This document shows, in pieces, positions 26,261 to 34,619 of a DNA stretch of 64,000 nucleotides. The DNA comes from an uncultured Armatimonadota bacterium (GTDB lineage: Bacteria > Armatimonadota > Fimbriimonadia > Fimbriimonadales > Fimbriimonadaceae). Where the stretch lies: positions 1 through 64,000 of the forward strand of contig CAIVDU010000064.1 of assembly GCA_903904815.1 (NCBI GenBank), given 5' to 3'. The position numbers and the translations under genes are program-made. The number at the start of each line of letters is the position of its first letter. Positions within the stretch are counted from its first letter, which is position 1. The notes under the pieces were generated by a model. That model was not told where the DNA came from, made no database searches, and worked only from the letters and a program-made list of their open reading frames with translations.

Positions 26261-27709
26261 ATGAAATATTTAAACTCGATAACGCTTGCCATGCTTCTAG
26301 TAGCAGGTTCTGTGGCTAACGGTCAGGTCAAAGACCACGTTGTCGAGCGACGATTGATCGACGCCGTTCAGGCCTACAAGGATGGCAAACTCGTGGAGGC
26401 TACGGCCGCACTTGAGCAACTCTTGGTGGATCAGCCTCACTATTCGGATGCAGAAGCCTGGCTTGGTTTTCTCTACGAGCGACAGAACCAGTCGGCAAAA
26501 GCCCTTCCGCTTCTGGAGAGCGCCGCTAGCCAACGCCCGAACGATCTTGAGGTGGCCACTAACCTTGGAAACGCCTACTTCGCGACCGGTCAATTTGACA
26601 AAGCGCTGACCCGTTACCGAGCCGTCGAACTACTCAACGCCCGGATGTTTGAGCCCTATTACAATAGCGGAACGATCTTCCTAAAAAGGAAGGAGTATCC
26701 CAAGGCAATTGCTGAGTTCCAAAAGGCTTCTGGCCTGAAGCCCGACGACGGGTATGTGTACAACAATTTAGGTGTTGCGTACGAAAACGCACGCGATTTC
26801 GCTCGCGCGGTCGTGTCCTACAAGAAAGCGTCCCAACTTCAGCCCGAGAACGGACTGTTCGCCCGAAACGCAGGCCTTCTCATGGCACATCAGGCGCAGT
26901 TCACCGACTCGCTGCCCTACCTTGAAAAGGCAAGTTCCAAGCTGAACGATCCTTCGGTCACGCTTGTCCTGGCGGAAACCTATGCCAAGGCCGGGCGCAG
27001 AGACGAAGCGCTCAAAACTTACGAGAGCTTGAGAGCTTCGGAAGCCCAGAATGTGACCTTCTGGTTCAACCTGGCCGTCCTGCGCAATCAAGCTGGCGAT
27101 TCTGCGGGGGCAGAGCAGGGTTATCGGAGAGTTCTCGACCTGAGCCCTTCGGATCTCGACACTCTCAACAATCTCGGACTCCTTCTTTACAAGAAGGGAG
27201 AATACGCGCAGTCGATGGAGATTTTCGATAAGCTTTCTGGGCTCAACCCATCGTCGACAAGCGCGAAGATGAACTTTGCTGCGGCAGCGACGAAAGCCGG
27301 GGAGCTTAAGCGTGCCATTCCGGCTTGGAAGGAGTTGGTAAGAGCGGATCCCCAAAAGACTTCGGTTCGCCTTGATCTTGCAAACGCGCTTTGGGAGGTC
27401 GGCGACTACGATGGGGCTCGGTTCCACTATCTCGAGGTCCTAAAACTAGATCGAAGCAACGCAGAGGCCCTGAACGGAGTCGGGCTGTTCCACCTGCATG
27501 CCGCCCATTTACCGCAGGCCGAAGCGGCGTTTCGGTCAAGCATCGAGGCCAACACGAACTTTGTCCCCGCGTACAATAACTTGGCCATCACACTGGAAAG
27601 AATGAATCAGCGAACTCAAGCTATCGCAATTCTTGAGCAGGCGTCTAAGATCGACGAAAACGATCAGGACGTTAAGCGAAATCTACGAAGAATCAGGGCC
27701 TCAGGTTAG
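26261..27709 (+). CDS. Secreted tetratricopeptide repeat protein
   Basis: This 482-aa protein has a signal peptide (residues 1-20, ending VANGQ) and then about a dozen TPR units across nearly all of the mature protein. Typical repeats are DVATNLGNAYFATGQFDKAL-like, DDGYVYNNLGVAYENARDFA, and PAYNNLAITLERMNQRTQAI. TPR scaffolds bind other proteins. It should lie in the periplasm. It precedes NAD kinase by three bases and may share its transcript, but no functional link is evident. Confidence 0.9.
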   Translation: MKYLNSITLAMLLVAGSVANGQVKDHVVERRLIDAVQAYKDGKLVEATAALEQLLVDQPHYSDAEAWLGFLYERQNQSAKALPLLESAASQRPNDLEVATNLGNAYFATGQFDKALTRYRAVELLNARMFEPYYNSGTIFLKRKEYPKAIAEFQKASGLKPDDGYVYNNLGVAYENARDFARAVVSYKKASQLQPENGLFARNAGLLMAHQAQFTDSLPYLEKASSKLNDPSVTLVLAETYAKAGRRDEALKTYESLRASEAQNVTFWFNLAVLRNQAGDSAGAEQGYRRVLDLSPSDLDTLNNLGLLLYKKGEYAQSMEIFDKLSGLNPSSTSAKMNFAAAATKAGELKRAIPAWKELVRADPQKTSVRLDLANALWEVGDYDGARFHYLEVLKLDRSNAEALNGVGLFHLHAAHLPQAEAAFRSSIEANTNFVPAYNNLAITLERMNQRTQAIAILEQASKIDENDQDVKRNLRRIRASG

Positions 27710-27712
27710 TCA

Positions 27713-28573
27713 TTGCGGATCCATTTCGTTGCGAATATATACCGCGCCGACGCGCTGGATGCTGCCGTCTCGGCTGGCTGTTGGTTAAGGGATCTTGGCC
27801 ATGACGTTGCCGTCGATACCGAGACGGCAAGGCACCTGACCTTACCAAGCGTGGCCAACGAGGAGTTCGCTAACGCGGACCTCGTCGTTGCGTTTGGCGG
27901 AGACGGGACACTCATTCGCGCCGCGCACCTCTGTGCCGTCACTGGGACACCTATTCTGGGCGTGTACTACGGTCGGTTCGGATTTGTGACTCAGTGCACG
28001 AGCCATCGGTTCCGTGACTGTATCTCCGCGTTCCTCGAAGGTGAAATCCCTATCGAGAACCGCATGATGCTGGAGGCCGACTTAATTCGTAACGGCCGAA
28101 TGATCGCCAACGTCGTCGCACTAAATGAGATCGTGCTACAGAGGTCAACTACGGCTAGGATGATGACATTCGCAGTCTCGGTCGACGGTCATCATTTGAC
28201 TCGATACCCGGCGGATGGCATTCTGGTGACTACTCCGACCGGCTCGACCGCTTATAACCTTTCCGCTGGGGGGCCGATCATGGACCCATCCGTCGAAGCA
28301 CTGAACCTCACGCCAATTTCTCCGCATACTCTGACGTCTAGGTCGTTGATCCTTAATGCAAATTCGACGATCCGACTGGAAGTTCAGCATGCTGAAGATG
28401 CCGTTCTGTCGGCCGACGGCCAAAATCGCCTGCACATCCTGAGTGGAGATGAAGTATTTGCGCGCAGGTCTTCCAAGGTGACAAGATTGCTCAGCGTGTC
28501 AAAGGACGATTTCTTGATAAAGCTTGGTAAGCGGGTGTTTGCGGGTGGAGAGTTGCTAGGAGAACAGTCTTGA
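27713..28573 (+). CDS. nadK: NAD kinase
   Basis: NadK makes NADP from NAD and ATP or polyphosphate. The 286-aa protein has the GGDGTLIRAAH motif near residue 63, LGVYYGRFGFVT, the ALNEIVLQR segment with the conserved Asn-Glu, and TPTGSTAYNLSAGGPIM near residue 180. These are the family's substrate-binding motifs. The start is a TTG three bases after the TPR stop, and the TGA overlaps the next TTG by four bases. Confidence 0.95.
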   Translation: MRIHFVANIYRADALDAAVSAGCWLRDLGHDVAVDTETARHLTLPSVANEEFANADLVVAFGGDGTLIRAAHLCAVTGTPILGVYYGRFGFVTQCTSHRFRDCISAFLEGEIPIENRMMLEADLIRNGRMIANVVALNEIVLQRSTTARMMTFAVSVDGHHLTRYPADGILVTTPTGSTAYNLSAGGPIMDPSVEALNLTPISPHTLTSRSLILNANSTIRLEVQHAEDAVLSADGQNRLHILSGDEVFARRSSKVTRLLSVSKDDFLIKLGKRVFAGGELLGEQS

Positions 28574-29502
28574 TTTCGGCGGTTGGAGCAGATCTCCTAG
28601 AAGTTAAGGACGCTCGTGTCGAGTTCGGAGTGCAGGGCGGAGCCGTGCGAGCGCTTGATGGAGTGTCCCTAACCGTCAACTCGGGCGAGATCGTGGCCGT
28701 GGTCGGTGAGTCAGGATGTGGGAAGACCACATTGGCGCGGGCCGTTCTTGGACTTCAGCCACTCACGGCTGGGTCAATCTCCATCAAGGGGAGAGAAGTG
28801 GCTGGCACATCTAGGGGCATGGCAGAAACCATCGGAATGGTGTGGCAGGACCCCTATGCCAGCCTTAATCCGCGATGGACGGTTGGGCGCTCTGTGCTTG
28901 AGCCCCTGTCCCTTATGGGCCGGCAAGGCGATGCCCGCGAAATTTTTAGCGAGGTCGGGCTTGATCCTAACTTTGTGAATCGGTTTCCCCACCAGCTGAG
29001 TGGAGGTCAGCGTCAGCGTGTGGCAATCGGCCGTGCCCTTTCCCTCAAACCGCCCCTCGTGATCTGCGATGAGCCAACCGCCGCTTTGGACCTCAGTATC
29101 CGGGCCCAGATCCTGAACCTCCTAAAAGATGTTCAGAAGGCCAATAACTGCTCCTTTCTTTACATCTCGCATGACCTCACCACCGTGAGGTTCCTTGCCG
29201 ATCGGGTAGCCGTGATGTATTTCGGGCGCATCGTTGAAGAAGGTCCGACCGAAGACATCTTTACGAACCCTCGCCATCCGTACACGGCCGCGCTCCTGGA
29301 GTCTGCCCCCACGCTGGATCGGTTGATGCACCTGCCTGAGGCAACGAAGGGAGAGATCCCGGACCCACGCTCCCATTTTGTGGGTTGTCGCTTTGCGGGA
29401 AGGTGTCCTGGGGTCACTTCGGAATGTCGTGAAGTTGATCCTGGCCCTACTCGAGAGAACAATGTAAGATTTTTCTGCCATCATCCAGTGAAAACTTCTT
29501 AA
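28570..29502 (+). CDS. Oligopeptide/dipeptide ABC transporter ATP-binding protein
   Basis: This 310-aa cytoplasmic ATPase resembles OppF/DppF. It has Walker A GESGCGKTT near residue 47, the signature LSGGQRQRVAIGRAL, Walker B LVICDEPTAALD, and the C-terminal oligopeptide extension with CRFAGRCPG and a late Cys-His segment. That extension can carry a metal cluster in related proteins. No permeases or partner OppD are adjacent, so it must work with components elsewhere. Its TTG start overlaps the nadK stop, which is unusual company. Confidence 0.92.
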   Translation: MISAVGADLLEVKDARVEFGVQGGAVRALDGVSLTVNSGEIVAVVGESGCGKTTLARAVLGLQPLTAGSISIKGREVAGTSRGMAETIGMVWQDPYASLNPRWTVGRSVLEPLSLMGRQGDAREIFSEVGLDPNFVNRFPHQLSGGQRQRVAIGRALSLKPPLVICDEPTAALDLSIRAQILNLLKDVQKANNCSFLYISHDLTTVRFLADRVAVMYFGRIVEEGPTEDIFTNPRHPYTAALLESAPTLDRLMHLPEATKGEIPDPRSHFVGCRFAGRCPGVTSECREVDPGPTRENNVRFFCHHPVKTS

Positions 29503-29560
29503 CAATTGCGCCGCTTTGCACGTCTAACGCAAGTAGGCTCCGTTATTGGTGATCCACGGA

Positions 29561-30253
29561 ATGGAAATTTCGAGCTACGCGCGTCATGCGTTCAATGATC
29601 AGATAAAAGTACTTGAGCATGATTTGCTCGAAATGGGAAGTCGTGCCGAGCAGATGGTCGGCGAGGCCGTTGAATCGCTCTCTAAGCTTGATACCGCTTT
29701 GGCCAGAGGCGTCTTGGCCAAAGACGACGACATCGATGAGAGAGACCTCTCGATTGAAAGTCGATGCCTTCAAATGCTCGCTCTGCAGCAGCCTATGGCG
29801 GGTGATCTAAGGGTCATTGGGACGGCCATGAAGATGATTACCGATATCGAGCGCATCGGCGACTTGGCCGTCGATATCGCCAAGATCTCGATGAAGGTGG
29901 AAAAGGAGTTCGGTGAGACGACCTTCATCGACATACCTGGAATGGCCAACATCGCTCGATCGATGCTTTGCGAAGTCTTAGAAGCCTACGTTCGCCGCGA
30001 TCTGGCTCGAGTGGACGAGGTATGTCGCAGAGATGAGGAAGTCGATGACCTGTATCGTGAGCTAAGGGAGCAAATCTTCGATCACATGCGGGCTCACCCC
30101 GAACAGGTTGTGTCGAACAGTTGGTTGTTGCTGGCGATCCATCACGTCGAGCGAATTGCGGATCACACGGTAAATATCGCCGAAAGGGTTCGATTCATGG
30201 TCACCGGCGAGATGCCGACCAGTCAGGAACACCAGGGCCGAAGTCTTTCGTAG
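29561..30253 (+). CDS. phoU: Phosphate-specific transport system accessory protein PhoU
   Basis: PhoU links phosphate transport (Pst) to the PhoR/PhoB system. The 230-aa protein contains two three-helix PhoU repeats. The first starts FNDQIKVLEHDLLEMGSRAEQM and carries RDLSIESRCLQMLALQQPMAGDLRVIG; the second has DEVDDLYRELREQIF-like and HHVERIADHTVNIAERV with the acidic metal-binding motif. The ATG at 29561 is preferred over the in-frame GTG at 29546. It stands alone; no pst or pho genes are nearby. Confidence 0.94.
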   Translation: MEISSYARHAFNDQIKVLEHDLLEMGSRAEQMVGEAVESLSKLDTALARGVLAKDDDIDERDLSIESRCLQMLALQQPMAGDLRVIGTAMKMITDIERIGDLAVDIAKISMKVEKEFGETTFIDIPGMANIARSMLCEVLEAYVRRDLARVDEVCRRDEEVDDLYRELREQIFDHMRAHPEQVVSNSWLLLAIHHVERIADHTVNIAERVRFMVTGEMPTSQEHQGRSLS

Positions 30254-30313
30254 GAATTGCGACATTCTTGGGACTCTTAGTGCCAGTGCCTCGTCCTAGT
30301 TTATGAGGCTCCT

Positions 30314-30685
30314 ATGTTGCCGTTTGCGGTCACCCTACTGTTTGGACTCACGGCGATTCCCGAATTTGCAATCGATCTCCATCGGGGCGGTGGTCCTGCG
30401 ATTCACTCGGGCGACCGGTATACCGTTATGTACCGGGTGGCAGTCTTAGCTGGGAAAGAGCTTGCCGACTCTGAGCTGCGCGGCCTCCCATTTTCCAAGG
30501 AACTCGGAGACGGCCACGATGGTTACTTCGACCGTTGGGTGCGAGGCATGAGTGTGGGGGGAATGAGGGAAATCCTTTTGGATGCCGACCATATCCCTGC
30601 AGTGCTGAAAGATTCTCTTCCTGCGAAGACGGACGTGATGGTCACGATCCGCTTGGTCGCTCTGAAGACGACGCACGCTCGGTAG
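30314..30685 (+). CDS. Divergent FKBP-like domain protein
   Basis: This 123-aa protein looks like a shortened FKBP-type peptidyl-prolyl isomerase domain. The pattern includes LHRGGGPAIHSGDRYTVMYR at the first strands, PFSKELGDG, and WVRGMSVGGMREILLDAD in place of the family's GMKVGGKR segment, ending with VMVTIRLVALK. Several aromatic residues of the usual active site are missing, so isomerase activity is doubtful. A hydrophobic N-terminus suggests export. GAGG is six bases before the ATG. The polysaccharide exporter starts a few bases downstream. Confidence 0.65.
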   Translation: MLPFAVTLLFGLTAIPEFAIDLHRGGGPAIHSGDRYTVMYRVAVLAGKELADSELRGLPFSKELGDGHDGYFDRWVRGMSVGGMREILLDADHIPAVLKDSLPAKTDVMVTIRLVALKTTHAR

Positions 30686-30690
30686 GTAAA

Positions 30691-31560
30691 ATGCGTACGA
30701 TGTTGGCTGAACTCAAGGAGCTCTGGTCGTTCCGTGAGTTGCTTTACACCATGGTCCAGCGGGATATTCGGATCCGCTACAAGAATTCGATCCTCGGATT
30801 TTTCTGGTCCTTCTTGAACCCGTTGGCGACAACGCTGGTTATGACCGTCGTCTTCGGCAAGCTGCTGAATAACGACGTTAAGAACTACAGTGCTTACATC
30901 CTTTCGGCTTATTTGCCGTACGTCTTTTTCCAGTCAAGTGTTCTGGATTCTTCCCAGTCGATTTTAAGCTCCATACAGCTTGTAAAGAAGATTTATTTCC
31001 CGAGAGAGCTGCTTCCTCTGTCCTTAGTAATCAGCAACTTCATCCATTTGCTGCTGGGCTTTTTCGTTTTCTTTCTCCTACTTCTTCTTAACTATCTCAT
31101 CAATCCTGGCCAGATTCCGTTTAGGCTCACGACGATTTATCTGCCAATTTTGTTGGTGATATCGTTTATGCTCTCCCTTGGTATGAGCCTCCTCATTAGT
31201 GCGTTAAACACGTTCTATGAGGATGTGAAGTTCGTCATGAGCGTGGCGCTTTACCTGCTTCTTTTCCTTTGCCCGGTGATGTACTTCATTGAGAACATCG
31301 CGGACAATCCGGCCGTGCTGAGGCACCCGCTCTGGTTTAAGCTTTACAATCTGAATCCTGTTGCCGACCTCTGCGTGGCATATCGCAAGATTCTCTTGGC
31401 CCCGACTGACGTTGCGATCTCGGGTTCGATTGCTAAAGCCCACCCGATGCCTCTCCCGTGGATGTGGGTTGCCTACTCGGCAGTGTTTAGTTTCTTGGTG
31501 CTGATCTTCGGCTATTCCGTCTTTAACCGGTTGAAATGGCGCTTTGTGGAGCGCACATGA
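30691..31560 (+). CDS. Polysaccharide ABC transporter permease (Wzm/TagG/RfbD type)
   Basis: This 289-aa ABC-2-type permease has a cytoplasmic amphipathic N-terminus, LKELWSFRELLYTMVQRDIR, followed by the conserved YKNSILGFFWSFLNPL and six membrane helices. It is expected to export undecaprenyl-linked O-antigen or a similar polymer across the inner membrane. The stop TGA overlaps the ATG of the ATPase gene (ATGA). The longer frame from 30535 would overlap the FKBP-like gene and is rejected. Nearby glycosyltransferase and kdsB genes fit an envelope-polysaccharide context. Confidence 0.93.
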   Translation: MRTMLAELKELWSFRELLYTMVQRDIRIRYKNSILGFFWSFLNPLATTLVMTVVFGKLLNNDVKNYSAYILSAYLPYVFFQSSVLDSSQSILSSIQLVKKIYFPRELLPLSLVISNFIHLLLGFFVFFLLLLLNYLINPGQIPFRLTTIYLPILLVISFMLSLGMSLLISALNTFYEDVKFVMSVALYLLLFLCPVMYFIENIADNPAVLRHPLWFKLYNLNPVADLCVAYRKILLAPTDVAISGSIAKAHPMPLPWMWVAYSAVFSFLVLIFGYSVFNRLKWRFVERT

Positions 31561-32351
31561 GCGATAAAGCTATCGTCGTCAACAACGTTCGAAAAACGTT
31601 CAAGCTGAACACTTCGGGCGCTGCCTCTATCAAAACCGCATTGCTCTGGTGGAAGAGACGCAAGTATCAAACGCTCGACGTCCTCCGAGGAGTCAGCTTT
31701 GAAGTCGGACATGGAGAGTGCGTAGCGGTCGTGGGTCGAAATGGAGCAGGGAAGAGCACCCTCCTTGGGCTCTTGGCGCGCATCTATCGTCCGGATTCGG
31801 GGACCATACAGATCAACGGTCGCGTGGCTCCTCTGCTTGAACTTGGCGCTGGGTTTCACCCGGACCTAAGTGGCGCCGAGAACATCATCTTCAATGCGGT
31901 GATTTTAGGGCTAACGAGGGCTGAAGCAATCCGCCGAACGCCGGAGATCGTGGCATTCAGTGAACTGGGTGACCAAGTTTACGCTCCGGTCAGAACCTAT
32001 TCAAGTGGCATGGTGGCACGCCTCGGTTTTGCGATTGCGGTTCATGTGGATGCTGACATTCTGATCGTAGACGAAGTCCTCTCCGTCGGCGACTTCGAGT
32101 TTCAGAGAAAGTCGTTTGGCAAGATTGAGGAGTTTCGAAACAAGGGCGGCACGATTCTGCTCGTTTCTCACCACGCCGAGGCAATGAGGAAAATCGCTGA
32201 TCGGTGCGTTTGGATTCAGCACGGAGAAGTTCACATGGAAGGAACTCCCGATGAAATTCTGCCGGCCTACCTTGCTAAGAGCGAATCGGACCTAAGGGGT
32301 TCACCACCAGGACCCGTAAAAATAGAAGGGCCTGACCTCGGAAGCGCTTAA
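31557..32351 (+). CDS. Polysaccharide ABC transporter ATP-binding protein (Wzt/TagH/KpsT type)
   Basis: This 264-aa ATPase partners the preceding permease. Walker A is GRNGAGKSTLLG near residue 61, the signature is YSSGMVARLGFAIAV, Walker B is ILIVDEVLSVGD, and the switch His lies in LLVSHHAEAM. It lacks the long C-terminal carbohydrate-binding domain of classical Wzt, so the exported glycan is probably not end-capped for recognition by that domain. The gene's last 77 bases overlap the end of the convergent glycosyltransferase gene. Confidence 0.93.
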   Translation: MSDKAIVVNNVRKTFKLNTSGAASIKTALLWWKRRKYQTLDVLRGVSFEVGHGECVAVVGRNGAGKSTLLGLLARIYRPDSGTIQINGRVAPLLELGAGFHPDLSGAENIIFNAVILGLTRAEAIRRTPEIVAFSELGDQVYAPVRTYSSGMVARLGFAIAVHVDADILIVDEVLSVGDFEFQRKSFGKIEEFRNKGGTILLVSHHAEAMRKIADRCVWIQHGEVHMEGTPDEILPAYLAKSESDLRGSPPGPVKIEGPDLGSA

Positions 32352-33207
32352 CCATAAAGAGAGTCAGGATCGTTGGGACGGTCCAGACGACGAGCCTCAA
32401 GAGCGCGCCTAAACGGTCTAGTAGCCAACAGGCTGACATCGCCAATTTACCGTGATGGATCGAAAAATAAAGTTCCTTGCCTCGATTGTATCGAGCTACT
32501 GACTTCCATCGATTGGCCGAACTGCTTGATCCAAGTTCATGGTAAACCTTGGCCTCCGAGACATACACGATCTCTCCATGTCGCGACAGTCTCCGGCACA
32601 GATCGGTGTCCTCGCAATACAGGAAGAATCTCTCGTCAAAATTTTCTTGGCCAATCCTGCACATCAGTGCGGCGCCCATTACCTGAGCGGTTCGTTGGTC
32701 GCCGCCAGCCGCAACCAAGTCTCGTGTATTCCAATAGGGACTGAAAAGTCGGTTCCCTCGAAACAGCTTTTCGAGATAGAGCTGTTCGCAAAGCACCGCC
32801 CAAAGAGTGAGTTGATGGGCCGAACTGTCTTGAATTGAGTCATCCAAATTTAGGAGCATTGGCCCCGCGCCTACCACCTGATCGTCCACAAACTTGGACG
32901 CGAGGAGGTCAATAGCGCCGGGAAATGGATACGCGTCACTGTTGAGATAGAGGACGAGCTTCCGGGTCGCGACGGCGGCTCCTTGGTTGTTAGCTGGTCC
33001 GAATCCAACATTCGTCTGATTCCGTATGAGGATCACGCCGGGGAATTCAGTCGCGACCATTTCGGGAGAACCATCGTGCGAAGCGTTGTCCACCACGATC
33101 ACCTCATGATGGGGTTCTACAGAGGTCAAACTTCGCCGCAGCTTGTCGCAAGTGTTGTAACTGACGATTACTACACTCGTCATCAAATCTGTCGTTTCAA
33201 CGCTCAC
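32275..33207 (-). CDS. Glycosyltransferase family 2 (rhamnosyltransferase-like)
   Basis: This 310-aa GT-A enzyme begins with SVVIVSYNTCDKL and has VVDNASHDGSPE, RNQTNVGFGPANNQGA, and LYLNSDAYP containing the metal-binding region. FFLYCEDTDLCRRL supplies the catalytic acidic motif near residue 215. A C-terminal hydrophobic segment may anchor it to the membrane. It resembles WbbL-type rhamnosyltransferases; the sugar is not proven. The GTG start at 33207 has TAGCAT nine bases upstream; an ATG at 33183 is an alternative. It converges on wzt and diverges from greA. Confidence 0.9.
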   Translation of the reverse strand: MSVETTDLMTSVVIVSYNTCDKLRRSLTSVEPHHEVIVVDNASHDGSPEMVATEFPGVILIRNQTNVGFGPANNQGAAVATRKLVLYLNSDAYPFPGAIDLLASKFVDDQVVGAGPMLLNLDDSIQDSSAHQLTLWAVLCEQLYLEKLFRGNRLFSPYWNTRDLVAAGGDQRTAQVMGAALMCRIGQENFDERFFLYCEDTDLCRRLSRHGEIVYVSEAKVYHELGSSSSANRWKSVARYNRGKELYFSIHHGKLAMSACWLLDRLGALLRLVVWTVPTILTLFMVKRFRGQALLFLRVLVVNPLGPIRS

Positions 33208-33216
33208 TCATGCGTT

Positions 33217-33226
33217 ATGCTACAAT
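33217..33226. promoter_or_regulatory. Overlapping divergent -10 boxes, greA / glycosyltransferase
   Basis: The 28-base gap between the two starts contains TACAAT on the plus strand (33221-33226), nine bases before the greA ATG, and TAGCAT on the minus strand (33222-33217), nine bases before the glycosyltransferase GTG. The boxes share two bases, so polymerase cannot occupy both at once. Confidence 0.5.
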
Positions 33227-33235
33227 CAGCGTCCC

Positions 33236-33706
33236 ATGGGCAAGGAGATTCAGTTCACAAGGGAAGGTTTCGAAAAGCTCAAGAAAGAGCTGGACGACCT
33301 AAAGGGGCCAACGCGCCGTGCCGTAGCGGATGCCATTCGCGAGGCAAAGAGCCATGGCGACCTGAAGGAGAATGCTGCTTATCATGAGGCCAAACTCAAC
33401 CAGACTCGCCTTGAGAGCCGCATCGCGGATCTTGAAAAAGCGCTTCAATTGGCGAAGGTTGTGGACCGACCCGAAGTAAAGGGCGATACGGCAAACCTGG
33501 GCTCGACCGTGAAACTTCGCGATTTAGAATTTGACGACGATCTGCAGGTCACGCTTGTAGGTTCTTTCGAGGCAGATCCGAGCCGCGACCTGATTTCGAT
33601 CGGTTCGCCAATGGGAGAAAGTCTTCTTGGGACCGCGGTTGGCGACTTGGTCGAGGTAGACACTCCGGGTGGACTCCTCAAATATCGAGTTCTCGCGGTG
33701 GACTAA
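33236..33706 (+). CDS. greA: Transcription elongation factor GreA
   Basis: GreA rescues backtracked RNA polymerase by stimulating transcript cleavage. The 156-aa protein has the N-terminal coiled-coil with the acidic tip GDLKENAAYHEAK near residue 40, whose Asp and Glu coordinate magnesium in the polymerase active site. The C-terminal domain has SRDLISIGSPMGESLLG and ends YRVLAVD. There is no Shine-Dalgarno; TACAAT lies nine bases before the ATG. The TAA overlaps the next ATG by one base. A divergent paralogue lies at 44175-44678. Confidence 0.96.
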   Translation: MGKEIQFTREGFEKLKKELDDLKGPTRRAVADAIREAKSHGDLKENAAYHEAKLNQTRLESRIADLEKALQLAKVVDRPEVKGDTANLGSTVKLRDLEFDDDLQVTLVGSFEADPSRDLISIGSPMGESLLGTAVGDLVEVDTPGGLLKYRVLAVD

Positions 33707-34350
33707 TGCTCAAGCCATTCCTCTTGCTTCCCGTCGTAGCGATGCTTCTGATTGGATGCAGCAAAGAGAACCAGACGCAAATGGAGGAGGCGGCTTCGTC
33801 ACCTCAAAGCACTGAAGTTACCCCTCGTCCAAGCTCCGTTGAGCCTTCGACTCTTGCCCTGGTGCGTGACGGAAACCGAATTGCGCTTGGAGATTCCCTC
33901 CCGAAGGTGTTCCAGGTCTTCTCCAAGCCCAAGCCTTCGTTCGAATTCACCGATCTGCCACCCGGCTTCCAATCGCCATACTCGGCGAAGGGCTGGGAAA
34001 CCGCTCGAGAGGGTGTTGGCGCAATCCTCTATGGCGACAAGGTAGTGGCCATCATGCGGGAACTCCAGCACGCCAGTCCCGATACGCTCCAAGAGATGGT
34101 CGACACCATCACCAAGGCGAATGCAGCTTACAAACCCTCCATTGTTCAGGGGAGCCACGTCACCTACTATTTTTGGGTTCTGCCGAAACAGTGCCTCATG
34201 ATCTCTGCTCTGCAGACAGGACGCAACCTTCTGAGTGTCACCGAGGCGCTGGGGGATACGGTGGTCATGGATTCACTGGGCTTGAGTCCAGCTCAGGCAC
34301 GAGACGATCAGCCTAAGGTGGACCAGTTCTTCCAAAAAGGCAAATCCTAG
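33706..34350 (+). CDS. Hypothetical lipoprotein
   Basis: This 214-aa protein starts with a lipoprotein signal peptide with lipobox LLIGC, so Cys18 should be lipidated, followed by a Ser/Thr/Pro/Glu-rich linker to about residue 50. The rest appears globular, with IALGDSLPKVFQVFSKPKP and THVTYYFW-like strands. No family is recognised. Its ATG overlaps the greA stop (TAATG), so it is translationally coupled to greA, although the products act in different compartments. Confidence 0.8.
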   Translation: MLKPFLLLPVVAMLLIGCSKENQTQMEEAASSPQSTEVTPRPSSVEPSTLALVRDGNRIALGDSLPKVFQVFSKPKPSFEFTDLPPGFQSPYSAKGWETAREGVGAILYGDKVVAIMRELQHASPDTLQEMVDTITKANAAYKPSIVQGSHVTYYFWVLPKQCLMISALQTGRNLLSVTEALGDTVVMDSLGLSPAQARDDQPKVDQFFQKGKS

Positions 34351-34422
34351 GTTCGGAAACTGATACCGCGGGTCGTAGAACTTTTTGAGATCTCGAAACG
34401 TATTTAGCATTACTCTACAAGC

Positions 34423-34545
34423 AAGGAGGTGGTGCTAAAACAATGAGTAGCGAACGTATGCACCAGGGGGGTTGCGGGTTTTAACGACCCTCAACTGTTC
34501 GCCGGTCGGGCTCGTAATGAACCCTTCCTCCCTGGAAAATAAGGA
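34423..34545 (+). other. Candidate small RNA or leader-peptide region before kdsB
   Basis: AAGGAGGTG at 34423-34431 is a nine-base match to the anti-Shine-Dalgarno and is followed, 13 bases after AAGGAGG, by the ATG of a 13-codon ORF (34443-34484; MSSERMHQGGCGF). CCAGGGGGG at 34463-34471 can pair with CCTCCCTGG at 34527-34535, enclosing smaller hairpins. The AGGAGG could instead pair with the CCTCC in that 3' arm, so two folds compete. A terminator follows. Neither the peptide nor the RNA is a class I recognise. Confidence 0.4.
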
Positions 34546-34549
34546 GTAA

Positions 34550-34580
34550 GCCTCGTAGTCATTCGACTGCGGGGCTTTTC
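34550..34580 (+). terminator. Intrinsic terminator between the candidate small RNA and kdsB
   Basis: CCTCGTAGTC at 34551-34560 pairs along its full length, with G-U pairs, with GACTGCGGGG at 34565-34574, and CTTTTCC follows. It would end transcription coming from the lipoprotein or small-RNA region before kdsB. Confidence 0.8.
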
Positions 34581-34606
34581 CATTTATGGATCCGGTCCCA
34601 TGCCGG

Positions 34607-34612
34607 TATTCT
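34607..34612 (+). promoter_or_regulatory. -10-like box of kdsB, leaderless arrangement
   Basis: TATTCT is followed by seven bases and the ATG of kdsB at 34620. No Shine-Dalgarno is present. Confidence 0.6.
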
Positions 34613-34619
34613 CGTCGCG

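Noticed and set aside
26768-27427. Minus-strand frame of 219 codons
   Set aside because: Antisense to the TPR repeats, whose periodicity on the plus strand is clear.
30535-30690. N-terminal extension of the exporter permease
   Set aside because: The extension overlaps the FKBP-like gene out of frame and lacks permease similarity; ATG at 30691 gives the family N-terminus.
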